Shown: positions 9,255-19,933 of the stretch, piece by piece | Position numbering within the stretch: the stretch's first letter is position 1 | Layout of the letters: every line of letters begins with the position of its first letter | Assembly (NCBI RefSeq): GCF_001047675.1 | Contig: NZ_CP011975.1 | Coordinates: forward strand, 3,202,073-3,266,072 | Length of the DNA stretch: 64,000 nt | Direction: 5' to 3' | From: Yersinia aleksiciae | Lineage (GTDB): Bacteria; Pseudomonadota; Gammaproteobacteria; Enterobacterales; Enterobacteriaceae | Translations under genes and position numbers: made by a program | The notes under the pieces: generated by a model | What the model was told of the DNA's origin: nothing | The model's database searches: none | Seen by the model: the letters and a program-made list of their open reading frames with translations, nothing else

Positions 9255-12005
9255 TTACTGCTTGGGTTTATAGCGCAGTAAACGGTTGGCATTGCTAACC
9301 ACGGTGATGGACGACAACGCCATCGCTGCGCCTGCAACCACTGGGCTGAGCAACGTCCCAGTGAACGGGAACAGGATCCCCGCTGCAATCGGAATGCCCA
9401 GTGCGTTGTAGAAAAATGCACCCAGCAGATTCTGTTTCATATTGCGCAATGTGGCTTTGGAAAGCTCCACCGCATCGGCAACCCCATGCAGGCTATGGCG
9501 CATCAGGGTAATTGCTGCGGTTTCAATCGCAATATCGCTGCCGCCCCCCATGGCAATCCCCACATCGGCTTGCGCCAGTGCTGGCGCATCATTGATGCCG
9601 TCACCTATCATTGCCACTTTATGCCCAGCCGCTTGCAACTGCTTGATAGCTTCGGCTTTACCATCGGGCAGGACACCCGCGATGACCTGATCAATACCGG
9701 CTTCCTTAGCGATAGCATTGGCGGTAATTGGGTTATCACCGGTTAACATCACTAGGTTGTATCCCAGTTGATGCAATCGTTGCAGGGCGCTGACACTGTC
9801 ACTGCGCAGTGGATCGCGGATAGACAACAGTGCTGCCGGTTTGCCATTTGCGGTCAGGATCACCGGTGTCGCGCCACTTTCAGCTTGCTGCTGCATCAGA
9901 GATTGCAACTCACGGGTATCAATGTGTTGCTCTTCCAGCAGGCGGTTGTTCCCCAGTAACAGCGGAACGCCGTCAACTTCACCACTGACCCCCAAGCCGC
10001 GCAAAGTACGGAACTGGTTAACCGTCGCCAGTGTCACCCCTTCTGCACGCTGCAAAATAGCCCGGGCTAGTGGGTGATTAGAGCCAGTTTCCAGTGCTGC
10101 TGCCCACCCTAGCGCTTGCTGTTCGCTCACGCCGTTGAAGGTATGGATAGCCACCACTTGCGGGTGCCCCTCGGTCAGGGTGCCGGTTTTATCGAACACC
10201 AAAGTGTCGAGGTTGCTGGCTTGCTGCAATGCATCGGCATCACGTACCAAGACACCAAACTCGGCTGCACGGCCCACACCGGAGATAATCGACATCGGTG
10301 TTGCCAGCCCCAGTGCGCAAGGACACGCGATGATCAGCACGGTAGTGGCGACCACCAGAGTGTAGACCAACTGTGGCTGCGGACCGAAGAAGTACCAAAT
10401 CAGCCCAGCGAACACCGCAATCGCGACCACGGTCGGTACAAACACCGCCGAGATCCTATCCGCCAACTTACCGATTTCTGGTTTGCTGCTTTGCGCCTGA
10501 CGAACCAGCTTGATGATGCGCGCCAAGGTGGTTTGGCTGCCAATGGCATTGGCGCGGAACAGCACCGAGCCGTCCTGTACTTGCGTCCCGGCGTGGACCA
10601 TATCACCGGCTGATTTTTGTTGCGGGATAGGTTCGCCGGTCAGCATGGCTTCATCCATCCACACTTCCCCTTGCACTATCTCACCATCAACCGGCACTCG
10701 GTCACCGGTGGTCAGGCGCAAGGTCATGCCCAGTTGGACATCAGCGAGTGGGATCACTCTCTCACCTTCTTCCGTCACTACTCGCGCGGTGGGTGGTGCG
10801 AGGTCTAATAGCCGTTCCAGCGCATTGGATGAGCGCTGTCTGGCCCGCTGCTCCATGGCATGACCGAGGTTAATCAACCCGATTATCATGGCACTGGCTT
10901 CGTAATAGAGGTGGCGCGCTTCCATCGGGAAAACATCTGGCCAGATATTGACCGTGATGGAGTAGATCCATGCAGCACCCGTCCCTAATGCCACCAAGGT
11001 GTCCATAGTGGCGCTGCCGTTTTTCAAGCTGACCCAAGCATTACGATAAAAATGGCCGCCCGCAAATATCATCACCAGCAAGGTAATGACCCCGACAATC
11101 AGCCATGGCGTTTGAGTTTCTGGGGTCAGCGTCATGCTGCCGCCAAATAACCCCCATCCCATCAATGGGATACCCAATAGCAGGCCAAGTGCTGCTTGCC
11201 ACTGGAAGCGCTTCATACTGGCGTGGGACATTTGCTGCTGGCGCTCACGTCGCTCCGCTTCGTCCTCAATGATCTCGGCGTCATAACCGGCGCGCTTGAC
11301 CGCTGCTATTAAAGCGTCATTACTTGGGTTACCGGTCACCAACGCGCTGCGTTCGGCTAGATTGACCCGCGCCACCTCGACACCATCGACGCTTTCCAGT
11401 GCGTGTTGTACTTTAGAGACACAACTGGCGCAGCTCATCCCGCTAAGCAATAACTGCACGCTATCGCTCTCTGTCGCGGGGGCGGCTTGAGCTATCTCTG
11501 CTTTGTTAGCATCATTTGTTGCCGGAATAGTTGAAGAGGCCGCTGCCTGATATTCCGGCTGAGATGGGGCTGAGTGAGTCAGCGGCTCAGTTTTTGGGGA
11601 TTGAGCCCCTGGCAGTGTGGCGTGATAACCCGCCTGTTCCACCGCATCAATCAGCGTTTGCGCCTCAACTTTACCGTAGACTTTGGCACTCTCAAGAGTG
11701 ACATCCGCGGCAATCACACCGGGAACTGCTTCCAGTGCTTTGCGTGTGGTTTCGGTGCAATGCCCGCAACTCAAACCAGAGAGCTGCAACTCAATATCAG
11801 GTGCTTGAGCTTCTTCCGCTTGATATCCCGCTTGTTGGACGGTATTAATCAGCGCCTGAGTCTCGGCTTCACCGGTCACTTTGGCGTAGTGAACATTCAC
11901 TTCTGCATGATGAACATCTTCGCGGCTCTCTAACGCCGTTTTCACCCGTTTGGCACAACTCATACAGGAGAGCCCGTTTAAGGCCAGCACTGTGGTTTGC
12001 AACAT
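9255..12005 (-). CDS. copA: Cu(I)-exporting P1B-type ATPase CopA
   Basis: A 916-residue inner-membrane copper pump that moves Cu(I) from cytosol to periplasm. Three heavy-metal-associated domains are visible by their CxxC motifs at residues 14-17 (CMSC), 80-83 (CGHC) and 192-195 (CASC); E. coli CopA has two, so the middle domain is extra. The ACPCAL channel motif, the DKTGT phosphorylation site, the SNHPLA motif and GDGINDAP follow in order. The ATG at 12005 is chosen because AAGGAG sits eight bases upstream and the first HMA domain begins at once; the in-frame start 53 codons upstream would be translated across the promoter. It is divergent from cueR, with a CueR operator in its promoter. 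Confidence 0.96.
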   Translation of the reverse strand: MLQTTVLALNGLSCMSCAKRVKTALESREDVHHAEVNVHYAKVTGEAETQALINTVQQAGYQAEEAQAPDIELQLSGLSCGHCTETTRKALEAVPGVIAADVTLESAKVYGKVEAQTLIDAVEQAGYHATLPGAQSPKTEPLTHSAPSQPEYQAAASSTIPATNDANKAEIAQAAPATESDSVQLLLSGMSCASCVSKVQHALESVDGVEVARVNLAERSALVTGNPSNDALIAAVKRAGYDAEIIEDEAERRERQQQMSHASMKRFQWQAALGLLLGIPLMGWGLFGGSMTLTPETQTPWLIVGVITLLVMIFAGGHFYRNAWVSLKNGSATMDTLVALGTGAAWIYSITVNIWPDVFPMEARHLYYEASAMIIGLINLGHAMEQRARQRSSNALERLLDLAPPTARVVTEEGERVIPLADVQLGMTLRLTTGDRVPVDGEIVQGEVWMDEAMLTGEPIPQQKSAGDMVHAGTQVQDGSVLFRANAIGSQTTLARIIKLVRQAQSSKPEIGKLADRISAVFVPTVVAIAVFAGLIWYFFGPQPQLVYTLVVATTVLIIACPCALGLATPMSIISGVGRAAEFGVLVRDADALQQASNLDTLVFDKTGTLTEGHPQVVAIHTFNGVSEQQALGWAAALETGSNHPLARAILQRAEGVTLATVNQFRTLRGLGVSGEVDGVPLLLGNNRLLEEQHIDTRELQSLMQQQAESGATPVILTANGKPAALLSIRDPLRSDSVSALQRLHQLGYNLVMLTGDNPITANAIAKEAGIDQVIAGVLPDGKAEAIKQLQAAGHKVAMIGDGINDAPALAQADVGIAMGGGSDIAIETAAITLMRHSLHGVADAVELSKATLRNMKQNLLGAFFYNALGIPIAAGILFPFTGTLLSPVVAGAAMALSSITVVSNANRLLRYKPKQ

Positions 12006-12173
12006 AATTAACTCCTTATCGAGTAGCAACTTATCCGTTAATTTCGTCGGCATAAGTTTAGTCGGTATTTTCAGTCGCATATCACGCCCTGCGCAATAGT
12101 GGACTGATCCGTTATCTTGGGCTGTACAACTTTTATTCCGCTTGACTGACAACGTCATTTTCACTAATTATGG

Positions 12174-12204
12174 AGGTTAAACCTTCCAGCAAGGGGAAGG
12201 TCAA
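12174..12204 (-). promoter_or_regulatory. copA promoter with CueR operator
   Basis: On the minus strand, -35 TTGACC (12204-12199) and -10 TAACCT (12179-12174) are separated by 19 bp, the long spacer typical of MerR-family promoters. The spacer holds the inverted repeat ACCTTCC...GGAAGGT (12181-12201), which on the minus strand agrees with the E. coli copA CueR box as I know it. CueR would distort this spacer when Cu(I) is bound and switch on copA. Confidence 0.93.
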
Positions 12205-12213
12205 GGGGGAAAT

Positions 12214-12633
12214 ATGAACATTAGTGATGTCGCAAAAAAAACGGGCTTAACCAGCAAAGCCATACGTTTTTACGAAGAAAAAAAACTGGTGACACCTCCC
12301 ATCCGTACCGACAACGGTTACCGCAGCTACAGCGCCAAACATATTGAAGAGTTAACATTATTGCGTCAGGCGCGGCAGGTTGGTTTTACATTGGATGAGT
12401 GTCGCGAGTTGTTGGCACTGTTCCATAACCCAGCCAGACACAGCGCGGATGTGAAAGCAGCAACTTTGCTAAAAGTAGCGGAAATCGAGCAACATATTAA
12501 TGATCTTAATCAGATGCGCTTGCGGTTGTTGGCTTTGGCGGATGAGTGCCCAGGGGATGATGGAGCCGATTGCCCGATTATCAATAACCTGGCGGGATGT
12601 TGTCACGTGAATGATAAGCAGAAAGTGGGGTAA
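12214..12633 (+). CDS. cueR: Copper-responsive MerR-family regulator CueR
   Basis: A 139-residue activator. The N-terminal winged helix ([21 protein letters not shown]) is nearly identical to E. coli CueR. The C-terminal metal loop [11 protein letters not shown] holds the two cysteines that bind Cu(I) in CueR (Cys112 and Cys120 in E. coli), followed by the conserved CC pair. It is transcribed away from copA, and its start lies 13 bp past the operator, so the same site can influence its own expression. A hairpin terminator follows. Confidence 0.96.
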   Translation: MNISDVAKKTGLTSKAIRFYEEKKLVTPPIRTDNGYRSYSAKHIEELTLLRQARQVGFTLDECRELLALFHNPARHSADVKAATLLKVAEIEQHINDLNQMRLRLLALADECPGDDGADCPIINNLAGCCHVNDKQKVG

Positions 12634-12689
12634 TGAGGTGTTAGGGGGCGATGTGGCTGGGTTGGAATATTCTGGGTTTGGAATATAGC

Positions 12690-12719
12690 GAAAGGCGTAT
12701 TCAGATAAATACGCCTTTC
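12690..12719. terminator. Bidirectional terminator between cueR and ybbJ
   Basis: A perfect 12-bp stem, GAAAGGCGTATT with AATACGCCTTTC, with a 6-base loop lies between convergent genes. Confidence 0.75.
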
Positions 12720-12728
12720 TATCAATAA

Positions 12729-13178
12729 TTAGTGATGAACAGCTCGCACATGCAAGGTATTGCCTTCCACTAATATCACTTCAACTTCAGTGCCGATACT
12801 CAGCTCATTAGCAGAGTAAATGCGCCAACTGCTGTCGCCGACTTTCATGCGGCCATAGCCATCAATCGTTGGTTCGGTCAGTGTTGCTCGCGTCCCTAGC
12901 AATTGATGGTTACGTTGGTTGAGCATCGCCGGTTGTGGCTTGGTGCGTTTACTCAGCCAATACCACCACAGGAATGCAGCAACCACGGTCAGGATGGCAA
13001 ACAGTACCCCTTGCATCTCCCAACTAAAGGGAAATAGCCAGACCAAAGCGCCTACCACCACGGCGGCAACACCACTCCACAGCATATAGCCACTGGCACC
13101 TAGCATCTCAGCGGCCAGTAATAGCCCGCCGAGTGATAGCCAAAACCAGCTAGGATTCGCTGCAATTGCTTCCAGCAT
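12729..13178 (-). CDS. ybbJ: NfeD-like inner membrane protein YbbJ
   Basis: A 149-residue NfeD-family protein. Three to four N-terminal transmembrane helices (to about residue 70) are followed by a small OB-fold domain with the KVGDSSWRI motif (about residue 112). NfeD proteins pair with SPFH/stomatin-like proteins, and ybbJ lies two bases downstream of qmcA on the same strand, so the two are almost certainly co-transcribed and work together in membrane microdomain or protein quality control (family-based inference). Confidence 0.92.
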   Translation of the reverse strand: MLEAIAANPSWFWLSLGGLLLAAEMLGASGYMLWSGVAAVVVGALVWLFPFSWEMQGVLFAILTVVAAFLWWYWLSKRTKPQPAMLNQRNHQLLGTRATLTEPTIDGYGRMKVGDSSWRIYSANELSIGTEVEVILVEGNTLHVRAVHH

Positions 13179-13180
13179 GG

Positions 13181-14095
13181 TTATTTACCCCGGCTGTTTT
13201 TACTCTCACCAATCAGTTCTGCAATACCACCGATAGCACCCATCAGGCTGCTGGCTTCCAGCGGCATCATTATCACTTTGCTGTTATTGGCTGAACCGAT
13301 GTGTTGCAGTGCGTCGGTGTATTTCTGTGCCACAAAGTAGTTGATGGCTTGAATATCACCGGCAGCGATAGCTTCAGAAACCATTCTGGTGGCCTGAGCT
13401 TCAGCTTCTGCGCCACGCTCACGGGCTTCCGCCTGCAAGAATGCGGATTGACGCTCACCTTCGGCTTTCAGAATCTGTGATTGCTTCTCACCTTCAGCAC
13501 GTAAAATTGCCGCCTGACGCACCCCTTCAGCTTCCAAAATATCAGCACGTTTAGTCCGTTCTGCTTTCATCTGCGCATTCATCGCAGAGATCAATTCAGC
13601 GGGTGGGCGCACGTCACGGACTTCAATACGGGTGACTTTGATGCCCCACGGGTTAGTGGCTTCATCGACGATATGCAACAGGCGGCCGTTGATGTTGTCA
13701 CGTTGGGACAGCATTTCATCCAGCTCCATAGAGCCTAAAACGGTACGGAAGTTGGTCATGGTCAGGTTGATGATGGCCGATTCCAAATTGCTCACTTCAT
13801 ACGCCGCTTTCACCGGGTCAATAACTTGGATAAAGCAGACGGCATCGATCGCCACGTTGGCGTTATCGCGGGAGATGATCTCTTGGGATGGGATATCCAA
13901 GACTTGTTCCATCATATTGATTTTACGACCAACACGATCCATAAATGGCACGACGATATTCAGGCCGGGCATCAGCGTTTTGGTATAACGACCAAAACGT
14001 TCGACGGTCCACTGAAAACCTTGCGGGACGATTTTGATTGAGGAAAACACCACAATCAGGGCAACAACGATAAGAACAGGGATAACTGTAAACAT
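13181..14095 (-). CDS. qmcA: SPFH/band 7 membrane protein QmcA
   Basis: A 304-residue stomatin-like protein. One N-terminal membrane helix (residues 1-20) is followed by the SPFH domain (about 20-190) and an Ala/Glu/Arg-rich coiled coil with repeated ILxAEGE(K/R)Q units (about 195-235). E. coli QmcA is a multicopy suppressor of htpX ftsH growth defects and forms large oligomers. It is the first gene of a two-gene unit with ybbJ. Confidence 0.94.
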   Translation of the reverse strand: MFTVIPVLIVVALIVVFSSIKIVPQGFQWTVERFGRYTKTLMPGLNIVVPFMDRVGRKINMMEQVLDIPSQEIISRDNANVAIDAVCFIQVIDPVKAAYEVSNLESAIINLTMTNFRTVLGSMELDEMLSQRDNINGRLLHIVDEATNPWGIKVTRIEVRDVRPPAELISAMNAQMKAERTKRADILEAEGVRQAAILRAEGEKQSQILKAEGERQSAFLQAEARERGAEAEAQATRMVSEAIAAGDIQAINYFVAQKYTDALQHIGSANNSKVIMMPLEASSLMGAIGGIAELIGESKNSRGK

Positions 14096-14211
14096 ATTTA
14101 ACTTCCTGTCAGCAATGATTTTTGTTTCTTAATATTACGTGACGGGTTGCTAAATGCCTAACTAAAGGCAGGTAAAAGCGTGTAAATGAGAAAAAACTCG
14201 GCTGGAGCAGA

Positions 14212-14239
14212 ATAAAACAGCGCGGGATGACCCCGCGCA
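14212..14239 (-). terminator. Terminator after cnoX
   Basis: On the minus strand a GC-rich stem (GCGCGGGG with CCCGCGCT, TCAT loop) is followed by GTTTTATT, about 50 bases past the cnoX stop. Confidence 0.7.
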
Positions 14240-14289
14240 GGAGCAAATAAGGATATCGCCAATAGGGCTATGGCGATGAACTCTCGCGG

Positions 14290-15144
14290 TCAGTAGAGCA
14301 ATGAATAAAGTTGACGGCGATATTTGGCGGCCAGCGCGTCACCTGTGCCTAATGCGGCTAAAATATCCATTAATGTCTTACGCGCCGTACCGTTAGCGGC
14401 GGCCAAATCTTTTTTCAGATGGCCTAGCAACAGCTCTAGCGCCTCTTCGTTGCGGCCGACCTGATGCAGCTGCAATGCCAGTTGGACCGCCAGTTCCACG
14501 TTATCCGGCTGCTCTGCCAACTGTTGCTGTAACTGCTGGATCTCTGGGGTGTCGGCGGCCTGTTTCAGCAACTCAATCTGAGCAATCAGCCCTTGATAGC
14601 GGGTATCGCGGTCTTGCAGCGGAATGGTTGCCAAAACCGCTTCAGCATCTTCACTGCGGTTCAACTGGATTTGCACTTCGGCCAGTTGCAGGCCAATTTC
14701 ACTGCTTTGCCCACTCAGTGCCCAAGCATCTTTCAGCAACGGTAGGGCTTCCTGTACTTTACCTTCGCTGATTAATTGTGCGGCTTCAGCGACTTTCAAC
14801 TCTTCAGGTTTTGGTAACACCCGTTGCAGCAGTTCGCGGACCAGCTCTTCGGGCTGCGGCCCTTGGAAGCCATCGACCGGTTGACCCTCTTTAAACAGAT
14901 AAACCGCCGGAATGGAGCGCAGGCCAAACTGTGAAGCCACCATCTGCTCTGCATCACAATCGACACGGGCCAGAACAAATTGACCCGCATATTCAGCGGC
15001 CAGTTTGTCCAGCACTGGGGTCAATTGCAGGCAGTGCTGGCTGCGTTCAGACCAAAAGTAGAACAGCACCGGCACGGTCATGGATTGTTCTAAGGTCTGG
15101 TGTAGGTTTGCTTCAGTAATATCAATCGTTGTAGGTGCTAGCAT
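14290..15144 (-). CDS. cnoX: Chaperedoxin CnoX (YbbN)
   Basis: A 284-residue protein with an N-terminal thioredoxin fold (to about residue 110) and a C-terminal TPR region. The active site is SQHC (residues 35-38), with the first thioredoxin cysteine replaced by Ser, as in E. coli CnoX. CnoX is a holdase activated by hypochlorous acid; it protects substrates from overoxidation through mixed disulfides and passes them to GroEL or DnaK. The C-terminus [12 protein letters not shown] is the conserved GroEL-contact end. An ERIC repeat begins 23 bases upstream of its start. Confidence 0.94.
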   Translation of the reverse strand: MLAPTTIDITEANLHQTLEQSMTVPVLFYFWSERSQHCLQLTPVLDKLAAEYAGQFVLARVDCDAEQMVASQFGLRSIPAVYLFKEGQPVDGFQGPQPEELVRELLQRVLPKPEELKVAEAAQLISEGKVQEALPLLKDAWALSGQSSEIGLQLAEVQIQLNRSEDAEAVLATIPLQDRDTRYQGLIAQIELLKQAADTPEIQQLQQQLAEQPDNVELAVQLALQLHQVGRNEEALELLLGHLKKDLAAANGTARKTLMDILAALGTGDALAAKYRRQLYSLLY

Positions 15145-15166
15145 AAAATATTTCTCTCATCCGTTT

Positions 15167-15293
15167 TATACTCGTCATACTTCAAGCTGCATGTGTGTTG
15201 GCTGCATTCGTTTACCCCAGTCACTTGCTGATGTAAGTTCCTGGGAATTCACTCAGTTGCCGCCTTCCAGTAACTCGAATTATTTAGGGTATA
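15167..15293. repeat. ERIC/IRU element, 127 bp
   Basis: A full-length 127-bp enterobacterial repetitive intergenic consensus element. It contains segments matching the two classical ERIC primer sites (ATGTAAGTTCCTGGGAATTCA and ACCCCAGTCACTTGCTG), and its ends pair as a long imperfect palindrome (CATACTTCAAGCTGC near one end, TAACTCGAATTATTTAGGGTA near the other). It lies in the gap between ybbO and cnoX. Confidence 0.9.
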
Positions 15294-15340
15294 GCAGTTA
15301 ATTGGGGCAAGTTAAGTTGCTTCAACCCTCATCACTATTA

Positions 15341-16117
15341 TCAAGAATTGCCCCGCAGGACTTTATCTAACACTCGCCCCGGCAAGATGCGTCGCAGTAA
15401 GGTCAGTGCATGGGCGACCAAAGTGACTGGATAGCGCAATTGCGGGCGCGGGCTCTCCAGCGCATGGCGCAATTTCGGTAATATGGCTTCCGGTGGCAGC
15501 GTAAAACGCTTCGCGATACCGGGATTATTGACCGGTTTATTGGCTTCGGCCTGATTCACATTTTGTGTGAAATGGGTGCTGATAGGGCCGGGTTCGATCA
15601 GGCAGACATGAATCCCGCTGTCGTGCAGCTCCATGCGCAGCGCGTCAGACCAAGCCTCTAGGGCATATTTACTGGCCGCGTAAGCGCCGCGGCCAGCAGT
15701 TGAAACCAACCCCATTACCGAGCTGGTCTGAATGATGCGCCCTTCGCCATGGGGCAGCATGGCCGGCAACAGTAATTGCGTCAGTTGGTGGGTGCCGAAC
15801 AGATTGGTGGAAAATTGCTGTTCTAACTGCTGGCGGGAGATGGTCTGCAACGGGCCATATAGGCCAAAACCGCCGTTGTTAAACAGGCCATACAGGCGGC
15901 CGGCGGTCAGGGCGATAACCTGTGCCGCCGCACATTCCACACTGGCACTGTCATCCAAATCCAGCTCAATACCTTCCAGCCCCAACTGTGTCATTTTTGC
16001 CACGTCATCGGGCTTGCGGCAAGCAGCCAGGACGCGGTAGCCCCGGCTTTTCAAGTCTTGTGCTGCGACCAGGCCAATACCACTGGAACAACCGGTAATT
16101 AATACGGCTTTTTGCAT
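15341..16117 (-). CDS. ybbO: Short-chain dehydrogenase/reductase YbbO
   Basis: A 258-residue SDR enzyme. The nucleotide-binding motif TGCSSGIG is at residues 8-15, an N-N-G-G motif stands where most SDRs have NNAG, the catalytic Ser is in SSVMG and the catalytic Tyr/Lys pair is in YAASK. E. coli YbbO is an NADP(H)-dependent aldehyde reductase. It lies 56 bases downstream of tesA on the same strand and may be co-transcribed with it. The Ala to Gly change in NNAG is seen in the sequence; its effect is unknown. Confidence 0.9.
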   Translation of the reverse strand: MQKAVLITGCSSGIGLVAAQDLKSRGYRVLAACRKPDDVAKMTQLGLEGIELDLDDSASVECAAAQVIALTAGRLYGLFNNGGFGLYGPLQTISRQQLEQQFSTNLFGTHQLTQLLLPAMLPHGEGRIIQTSSVMGLVSTAGRGAYAASKYALEAWSDALRMELHDSGIHVCLIEPGPISTHFTQNVNQAEANKPVNNPGIAKRFTLPPEAILPKLRHALESPRPQLRYPVTLVAHALTLLRRILPGRVLDKVLRGNS

Positions 16118-16173
16118 AACTTTACCTAGTGAGTGAATCTATTTGCTTGAACAAGTGGTTAACTAAAGCATTA

Positions 16174-16812
16174 TTACTGTTTATTAGTCACTAACGGCTT
16201 GAGTTGCTGCGCCATCCAATCAGCAATGAACGGCTGGGCCTCAGCGTTAGGGTGTAAACCATCATCCTGCATCCACTCGGGCTTTACGGCAACGTGTTCC
16301 ATAAAGAAAGGAACCAGTGGAATGTCAAATTGCTGTGCCAGCTGTGGATACATCGCAGTGAAGGCATCAGTATAACGGCGGCCATAGTTAGGCGGAATGC
16401 GGATTTGCATCAATAAAGGTTGGGCGTTAACTTCTTTTACCAGATTGATAATTTGTGTCAGATCCCGTTGAATATCCTGTGTTGGAAAACCGCGCAGTCC
16501 ATCATTCGCGCCCAGTTCAATCAGTACCCAGCGGGGCTGATGTTGTTTGAGCAGCGCTGGCAGGCGAGCTAAACCTTGGGCGGCAGTATCACCACTAATA
16601 CTGGCGTTGACCACCTTCGGTAATGCGGGAGTGACCTGCCATGTTTTATCCAGCCGTGTAGGCCAGGCTTCGGCAATGGGCAAGCGGTAACCGGCGCTCA
16701 AACTGTCGCCGAGAATCAAAAGTGTATCGGTTGCGGCGGCACGCAAACTGAATAATCCCAACAGCAATAGGAAGGGAAGATGCCAGCGGAAAACGTTCTT
16801 GAAGTTCATCAT
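16174..16812 (-). CDS. tesA: Periplasmic thioesterase I / protease I / lysophospholipase L1
   Basis: A 212-residue SGNH hydrolase precursor. The signal peptide [18 protein letters not shown] ends at RAAA before TDTLL. The four SGNH blocks are visible: GDSLS with the nucleophile, SGDT with Gly, GANDG with Asn, and DGLHPN with the catalytic His. TesA hydrolyses acyl-CoA thioesters, lysophospholipids and some esters in the periplasm. The MMNF start (16812) agrees with E. coli. Its 5' end overlaps the divergent ybbA by 33 bp, an arrangement also found in E. coli. Confidence 0.95.
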   Translation of the reverse strand: MMNFKNVFRWHLPFLLLLGLFSLRAAATDTLLILGDSLSAGYRLPIAEAWPTRLDKTWQVTPALPKVVNASISGDTAAQGLARLPALLKQHQPRWVLIELGANDGLRGFPTQDIQRDLTQIINLVKEVNAQPLLMQIRIPPNYGRRYTDAFTAMYPQLAQQFDIPLVPFFMEHVAVKPEWMQDDGLHPNAEAQPFIADWMAQQLKPLVTNKQ

Positions 16813-17466
16813 CTTAATAAGCACGTCGGTCAGGGTGAGCAACAGCTCTCCATCCTTACCGGAGTTGAGCTCGTTGTCAAACCCGCTCAGACAATTGCGC
16901 TGATTGGGGAGTCAGGTTCAGGTAAATCCACTTTATTGGGAATTCTGGCAGGGCTAGATGACGGTAGCAGTGGTGAGGTGAGCCTACTGGGGCACTCTTT
17001 GACGGCGATGGATGAAGAGGGGCGCGCGCAACTGCGGGCAAAAAATGTCGGTTTTGTATTTCAATCATTTATGTTGGTGCCCACCCTCAACACATTAGAG
17101 AATGTCCAGCTCCCAGCCTTGCTACGGGGAGAGAGCGAGCGCGAAAGTAAAGCCCATGCGATTGAGCTGCTAAAGCTGGTGGGACTGGATAAGCGCCTTC
17201 ACCATCTTCCGGCCCAGCTTTCTGGTGGTGAGCAGCAGCGGGTGGCACTGGCCCGCGCCTTCAGTGGGCGGCCCAAAGTATTATTTGCCGATGAGCCAAC
17301 CGGTAACCTCGATCGCCATACCGGTGACCGCATCGCCGATTTGTTGTTTTCCCTTAATCGCGACTATGACACCACGCTGATTCTGGTCACCCATGATGTG
17401 CAACTGGCGGGTCGTTGCCAGCGTCGGCTGCGCTTGCAAGATGGTAAATTGTGGGAGGAAGCATGA
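16780..17466 (+). CDS. ybbA: ABC transporter ATP-binding protein YbbA
   Basis: A 228-residue ATPase of the LolD/MacB-like group. Walker A is GESGSGKST, the signature is [14 protein letters not shown], Walker B is VLFADEP, and the switch His is in THD. It pairs with the permease YbbP, whose start codon overlaps its stop. The start [12 protein letters not shown] agrees with E. coli YbbA even though it lies inside the divergent tesA gene. Confidence 0.93.
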   Translation: MPAENVLEVHHLNKHVGQGEQQLSILTGVELVVKPAQTIALIGESGSGKSTLLGILAGLDDGSSGEVSLLGHSLTAMDEEGRAQLRAKNVGFVFQSFMLVPTLNTLENVQLPALLRGESERESKAHAIELLKLVGLDKRLHHLPAQLSGGEQQRVALARAFSGRPKVLFADEPTGNLDRHTGDRIADLLFSLNRDYDTTLILVTHDVQLAGRCQRRLRLQDGKLWEEA

Positions 17467-19895
17467 TTTGGCGCTGGTTTTGGCGTGAGTGGCGCTCACC
17501 CTCGCTATTAATTGTCTGGCTGGCATTAACGTTGGCGGTGGCCTGTGTGCTGGCGTTAGGCACCATCAGTGACCGCATGGAGAAGGGGCTGAGTCAGCAG
17601 AGCCGCGACTTTTTGGCGGGTGACCGGGTGCTGAGTGCTGCGCACCCTGTGCCTGAGAGCTGGTTATTGGAGGCGAAACAGCAGGGATTGACAGTCAGCC
17701 GTCAGCTCTCCTTTATGACCATGACTTTTGCCGGTGATCGTCCGCAGTTGGCGGATGTCAAAGCTACCGATTTGGCCTATCCGCTGTATGGCAAGCTAGA
17801 GACTCAACCCGCCGGAGCAGTGCTGGCGCCGGGTACGGTGCTGGTGGCACCAAGGCTGTTGTCGCTGCTGGGGGTGAAAGTCGGCGACATGCTCGAGGTG
17901 GGAGATACCTCGCTGAAAATTGTCGGTGAAGTGATTCAGGAGCCAGATTCTGGTTTTAATCCGTTCCAGACCTCGCCGCGTATTTTGATTAATCTGGCGG
18001 ATGTGGAGAAAACAGGCGCGATACAGCCGGGTAGCCGCCTGACCTATCGTTACATGTTCGCGGGTTCACCGGAGGCGGTGGCGCAGTTCAGCAACTGGCT
18101 CACCCCACGATTGAAGCCGGAGCAGCGCTGGTATGGCCTGCAAGAGTCCGGTGGCGCATTAGGGAAATCCCTGCAACGGGCGCAGCAATTCTTGCTGTTA
18201 TCGGCGCTGTTGACGCTATTACTTTCCATTGCCGCCGTCGCGGTGGCGATGGGGCACTATTGCCGCAGCCGCTATGATCTGGTCGCGGTGCTAAAAACCT
18301 TGGGGGCCGGACGCAGTGCGCTACGGCGGCTGATTATTGGCCAGTGGCTCTCGGTGCTGGTGCTGGCGGGTCTGTGTGGCAGCCTGATTGGCCTGCTGTT
18401 CGAGAAGATACTGGTGCGCTTATTGTCACCGGTGTTACCGGCTGCACTTCCCGCCGCGGGTTTATGGCCATGGGTATGGTCAATGGGATCGCTGATATTG
18501 ATTTCGTTGCTGGTGGGGGTTCGCCCTTATCGGCAACTGCTGGCGACCCAGCCATTACGGGTCTTGCGCCGTGATGTATCCGCCAATGTCTGGCCGCTGC
18601 GCTACTTTATTCCCGCGATGGTGGTGATCGTGGTGGGGCTGTTGGCGCTACTGATGGGCGGCAACTCCCTGCTGTGGGCGATCCTCGGTGGCATGGTGGT
18701 GTTGGCGCTACTGCTGGGCGTGATTGGTTGGGGCGGTTTGTTGCTGTTGCGTCGCCTGACTGTCACCCGTTTGTCATTGCGGTTAGCCATCAACCGATTG
18801 CTTCGCCAGCCATGGATGACGCTGACGCAACTGGCGGCATTTTCGTTATCCTTCATGCTGTTGGCATTGCTCTTAGTGCTGCGCGGCGATCTGCTGGATC
18901 GCTGGCAACAGCAACTGCCACCGGATAGCCCGAACTACTTTTTGCTGAATATGACCCCGCAGCAGGTGCCGCAAGTGACTGAATTTCTTGCTCAGCATCA
19001 GATCACCCCTTCGACGTTCTATCCGATTGTTCGGGTGCGATTGAGCGAAATTAACCAGCAGCTGGCCACTGAGCGGGTGCATGAGGATGATCCCGGCGGT
19101 GAGGCGGTTAACCGTGAACTGAATCTGACCTGGCAGCAGGATTTGCCGGCACACAATATTTTGACCGCCGGTCAGTGGCCGCCGAAGCCAGATGAAGTGT
19201 CGATGGAGAAAGGAATCGCTGATCGACTGGGCATTAAAATCGGCGATAAGCTGACATTCAGTGGCGATACGCAATCATTTGAGGCCAGGGTGAGCAGTAT
19301 TCGTCAGGTGGACTGGGAAAGTTTGCGGCCCAATTTCTACTTTATTTTCCCGCTGGGTGCGCTGGATAAGCAGCCACAAACCTGGCTGACCAGCTTCCGC
19401 TATCAGGGGGATGGCGAAGCACTGACGCAACTGAACCGCCAGTTCCCGACCCTGAGCTTGCTGGATATTGGCGCGATGCTGAAACAGGTCGGGCAGGTGC
19501 TACAGCAGGTCAGTCGCGCGCTGGAAGTGATGGTGGTGCTGGTGATGATTTGTGGCACCTTGCTACTGCTGGCACAGGTACAGGTCGGTATGCGCCAGCG
19601 CCGTCAGGAGTTGGTGGTCTATCGTACACTCGGCGCAAGTAAACGCTTACTACGAGGCACCCTGTGGTGGGAGTTTGCACTGTTAGGGTTGGTGGCGGGG
19701 TTGGCGGCAGCTATTGGTGCGGAAGCTGCGCTCTGGGCGCTACAGCGGTTAGTCTTTGACTTCCCGTGGCAGCCTAACTGGGTCATGTGGTGGTTATTGC
19801 CGCTGGCGGCGGCGCTGCTGCTGTCACTCTGTGGTGGCTGGCTCGGTGCGCGGTTGTTACAGGGTCGGGCATTATTCCGCAATTACGAGGGGTAG
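17463..19895 (+). CDS. ybbP: FtsX/MacB-type ABC transporter permease YbbP
   Basis: An 810-residue permease with about ten membrane helices, including the FtsX-type blocks (LLSALLTLLLSIAAVAVAM about residue 245, and the C-terminal VMVVLVMICGTLLLLAQV block), and two large extracytoplasmic regions. The ATG at 17463 overlaps the ybbA stop (ATGA); it agrees with the family start [16 protein letters not shown]. YbbA-YbbP next to tesA suggests a lipid- or lipoprotein-related export job, but the substrate is not established. Confidence 0.93.
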   Translation: MIWRWFWREWRSPSLLIVWLALTLAVACVLALGTISDRMEKGLSQQSRDFLAGDRVLSAAHPVPESWLLEAKQQGLTVSRQLSFMTMTFAGDRPQLADVKATDLAYPLYGKLETQPAGAVLAPGTVLVAPRLLSLLGVKVGDMLEVGDTSLKIVGEVIQEPDSGFNPFQTSPRILINLADVEKTGAIQPGSRLTYRYMFAGSPEAVAQFSNWLTPRLKPEQRWYGLQESGGALGKSLQRAQQFLLLSALLTLLLSIAAVAVAMGHYCRSRYDLVAVLKTLGAGRSALRRLIIGQWLSVLVLAGLCGSLIGLLFEKILVRLLSPVLPAALPAAGLWPWVWSMGSLILISLLVGVRPYRQLLATQPLRVLRRDVSANVWPLRYFIPAMVVIVVGLLALLMGGNSLLWAILGGMVVLALLLGVIGWGGLLLLRRLTVTRLSLRLAINRLLRQPWMTLTQLAAFSLSFMLLALLLVLRGDLLDRWQQQLPPDSPNYFLLNMTPQQVPQVTEFLAQHQITPSTFYPIVRVRLSEINQQLATERVHEDDPGGEAVNRELNLTWQQDLPAHNILTAGQWPPKPDEVSMEKGIADRLGIKIGDKLTFSGDTQSFEARVSSIRQVDWESLRPNFYFIFPLGALDKQPQTWLTSFRYQGDGEALTQLNRQFPTLSLLDIGAMLKQVGQVLQQVSRALEVMVVLVMICGTLLLLAQVQVGMRQRRQELVVYRTLGASKRLLRGTLWWEFALLGLVAGLAAAIGAEAALWALQRLVFDFPWQPNWVMWWLLPLAAALLLSLCGGWLGARLLQGRALFRNYEG

Positions 19896-19900
19896 GTTTT

Positions 19901-19930
19901 ATTCGCGGGCAGCATGAGTTGCCCGCGAAT
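19901..19930. terminator. Hairpin between ybbP and purK
   Basis: A perfect 11-bp stem (ATTCGCGGGCA with TGCCCGCGAAT) lies between convergent genes; flanking T-tracts are short. Confidence 0.6.
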
Positions 19931-19933
19931 TAT

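Noticed and set aside
12006-12164. Longer CopA start at 12164
   Set aside because: It would run through the copA leader close to the promoter, has no homology, and the ATG at 12005 has an excellent ribosome site.
14624-15119. Plus-strand open frames opposite cnoX
   Set aside because: Low-complexity antisense translations with no ribosome sites or homology.
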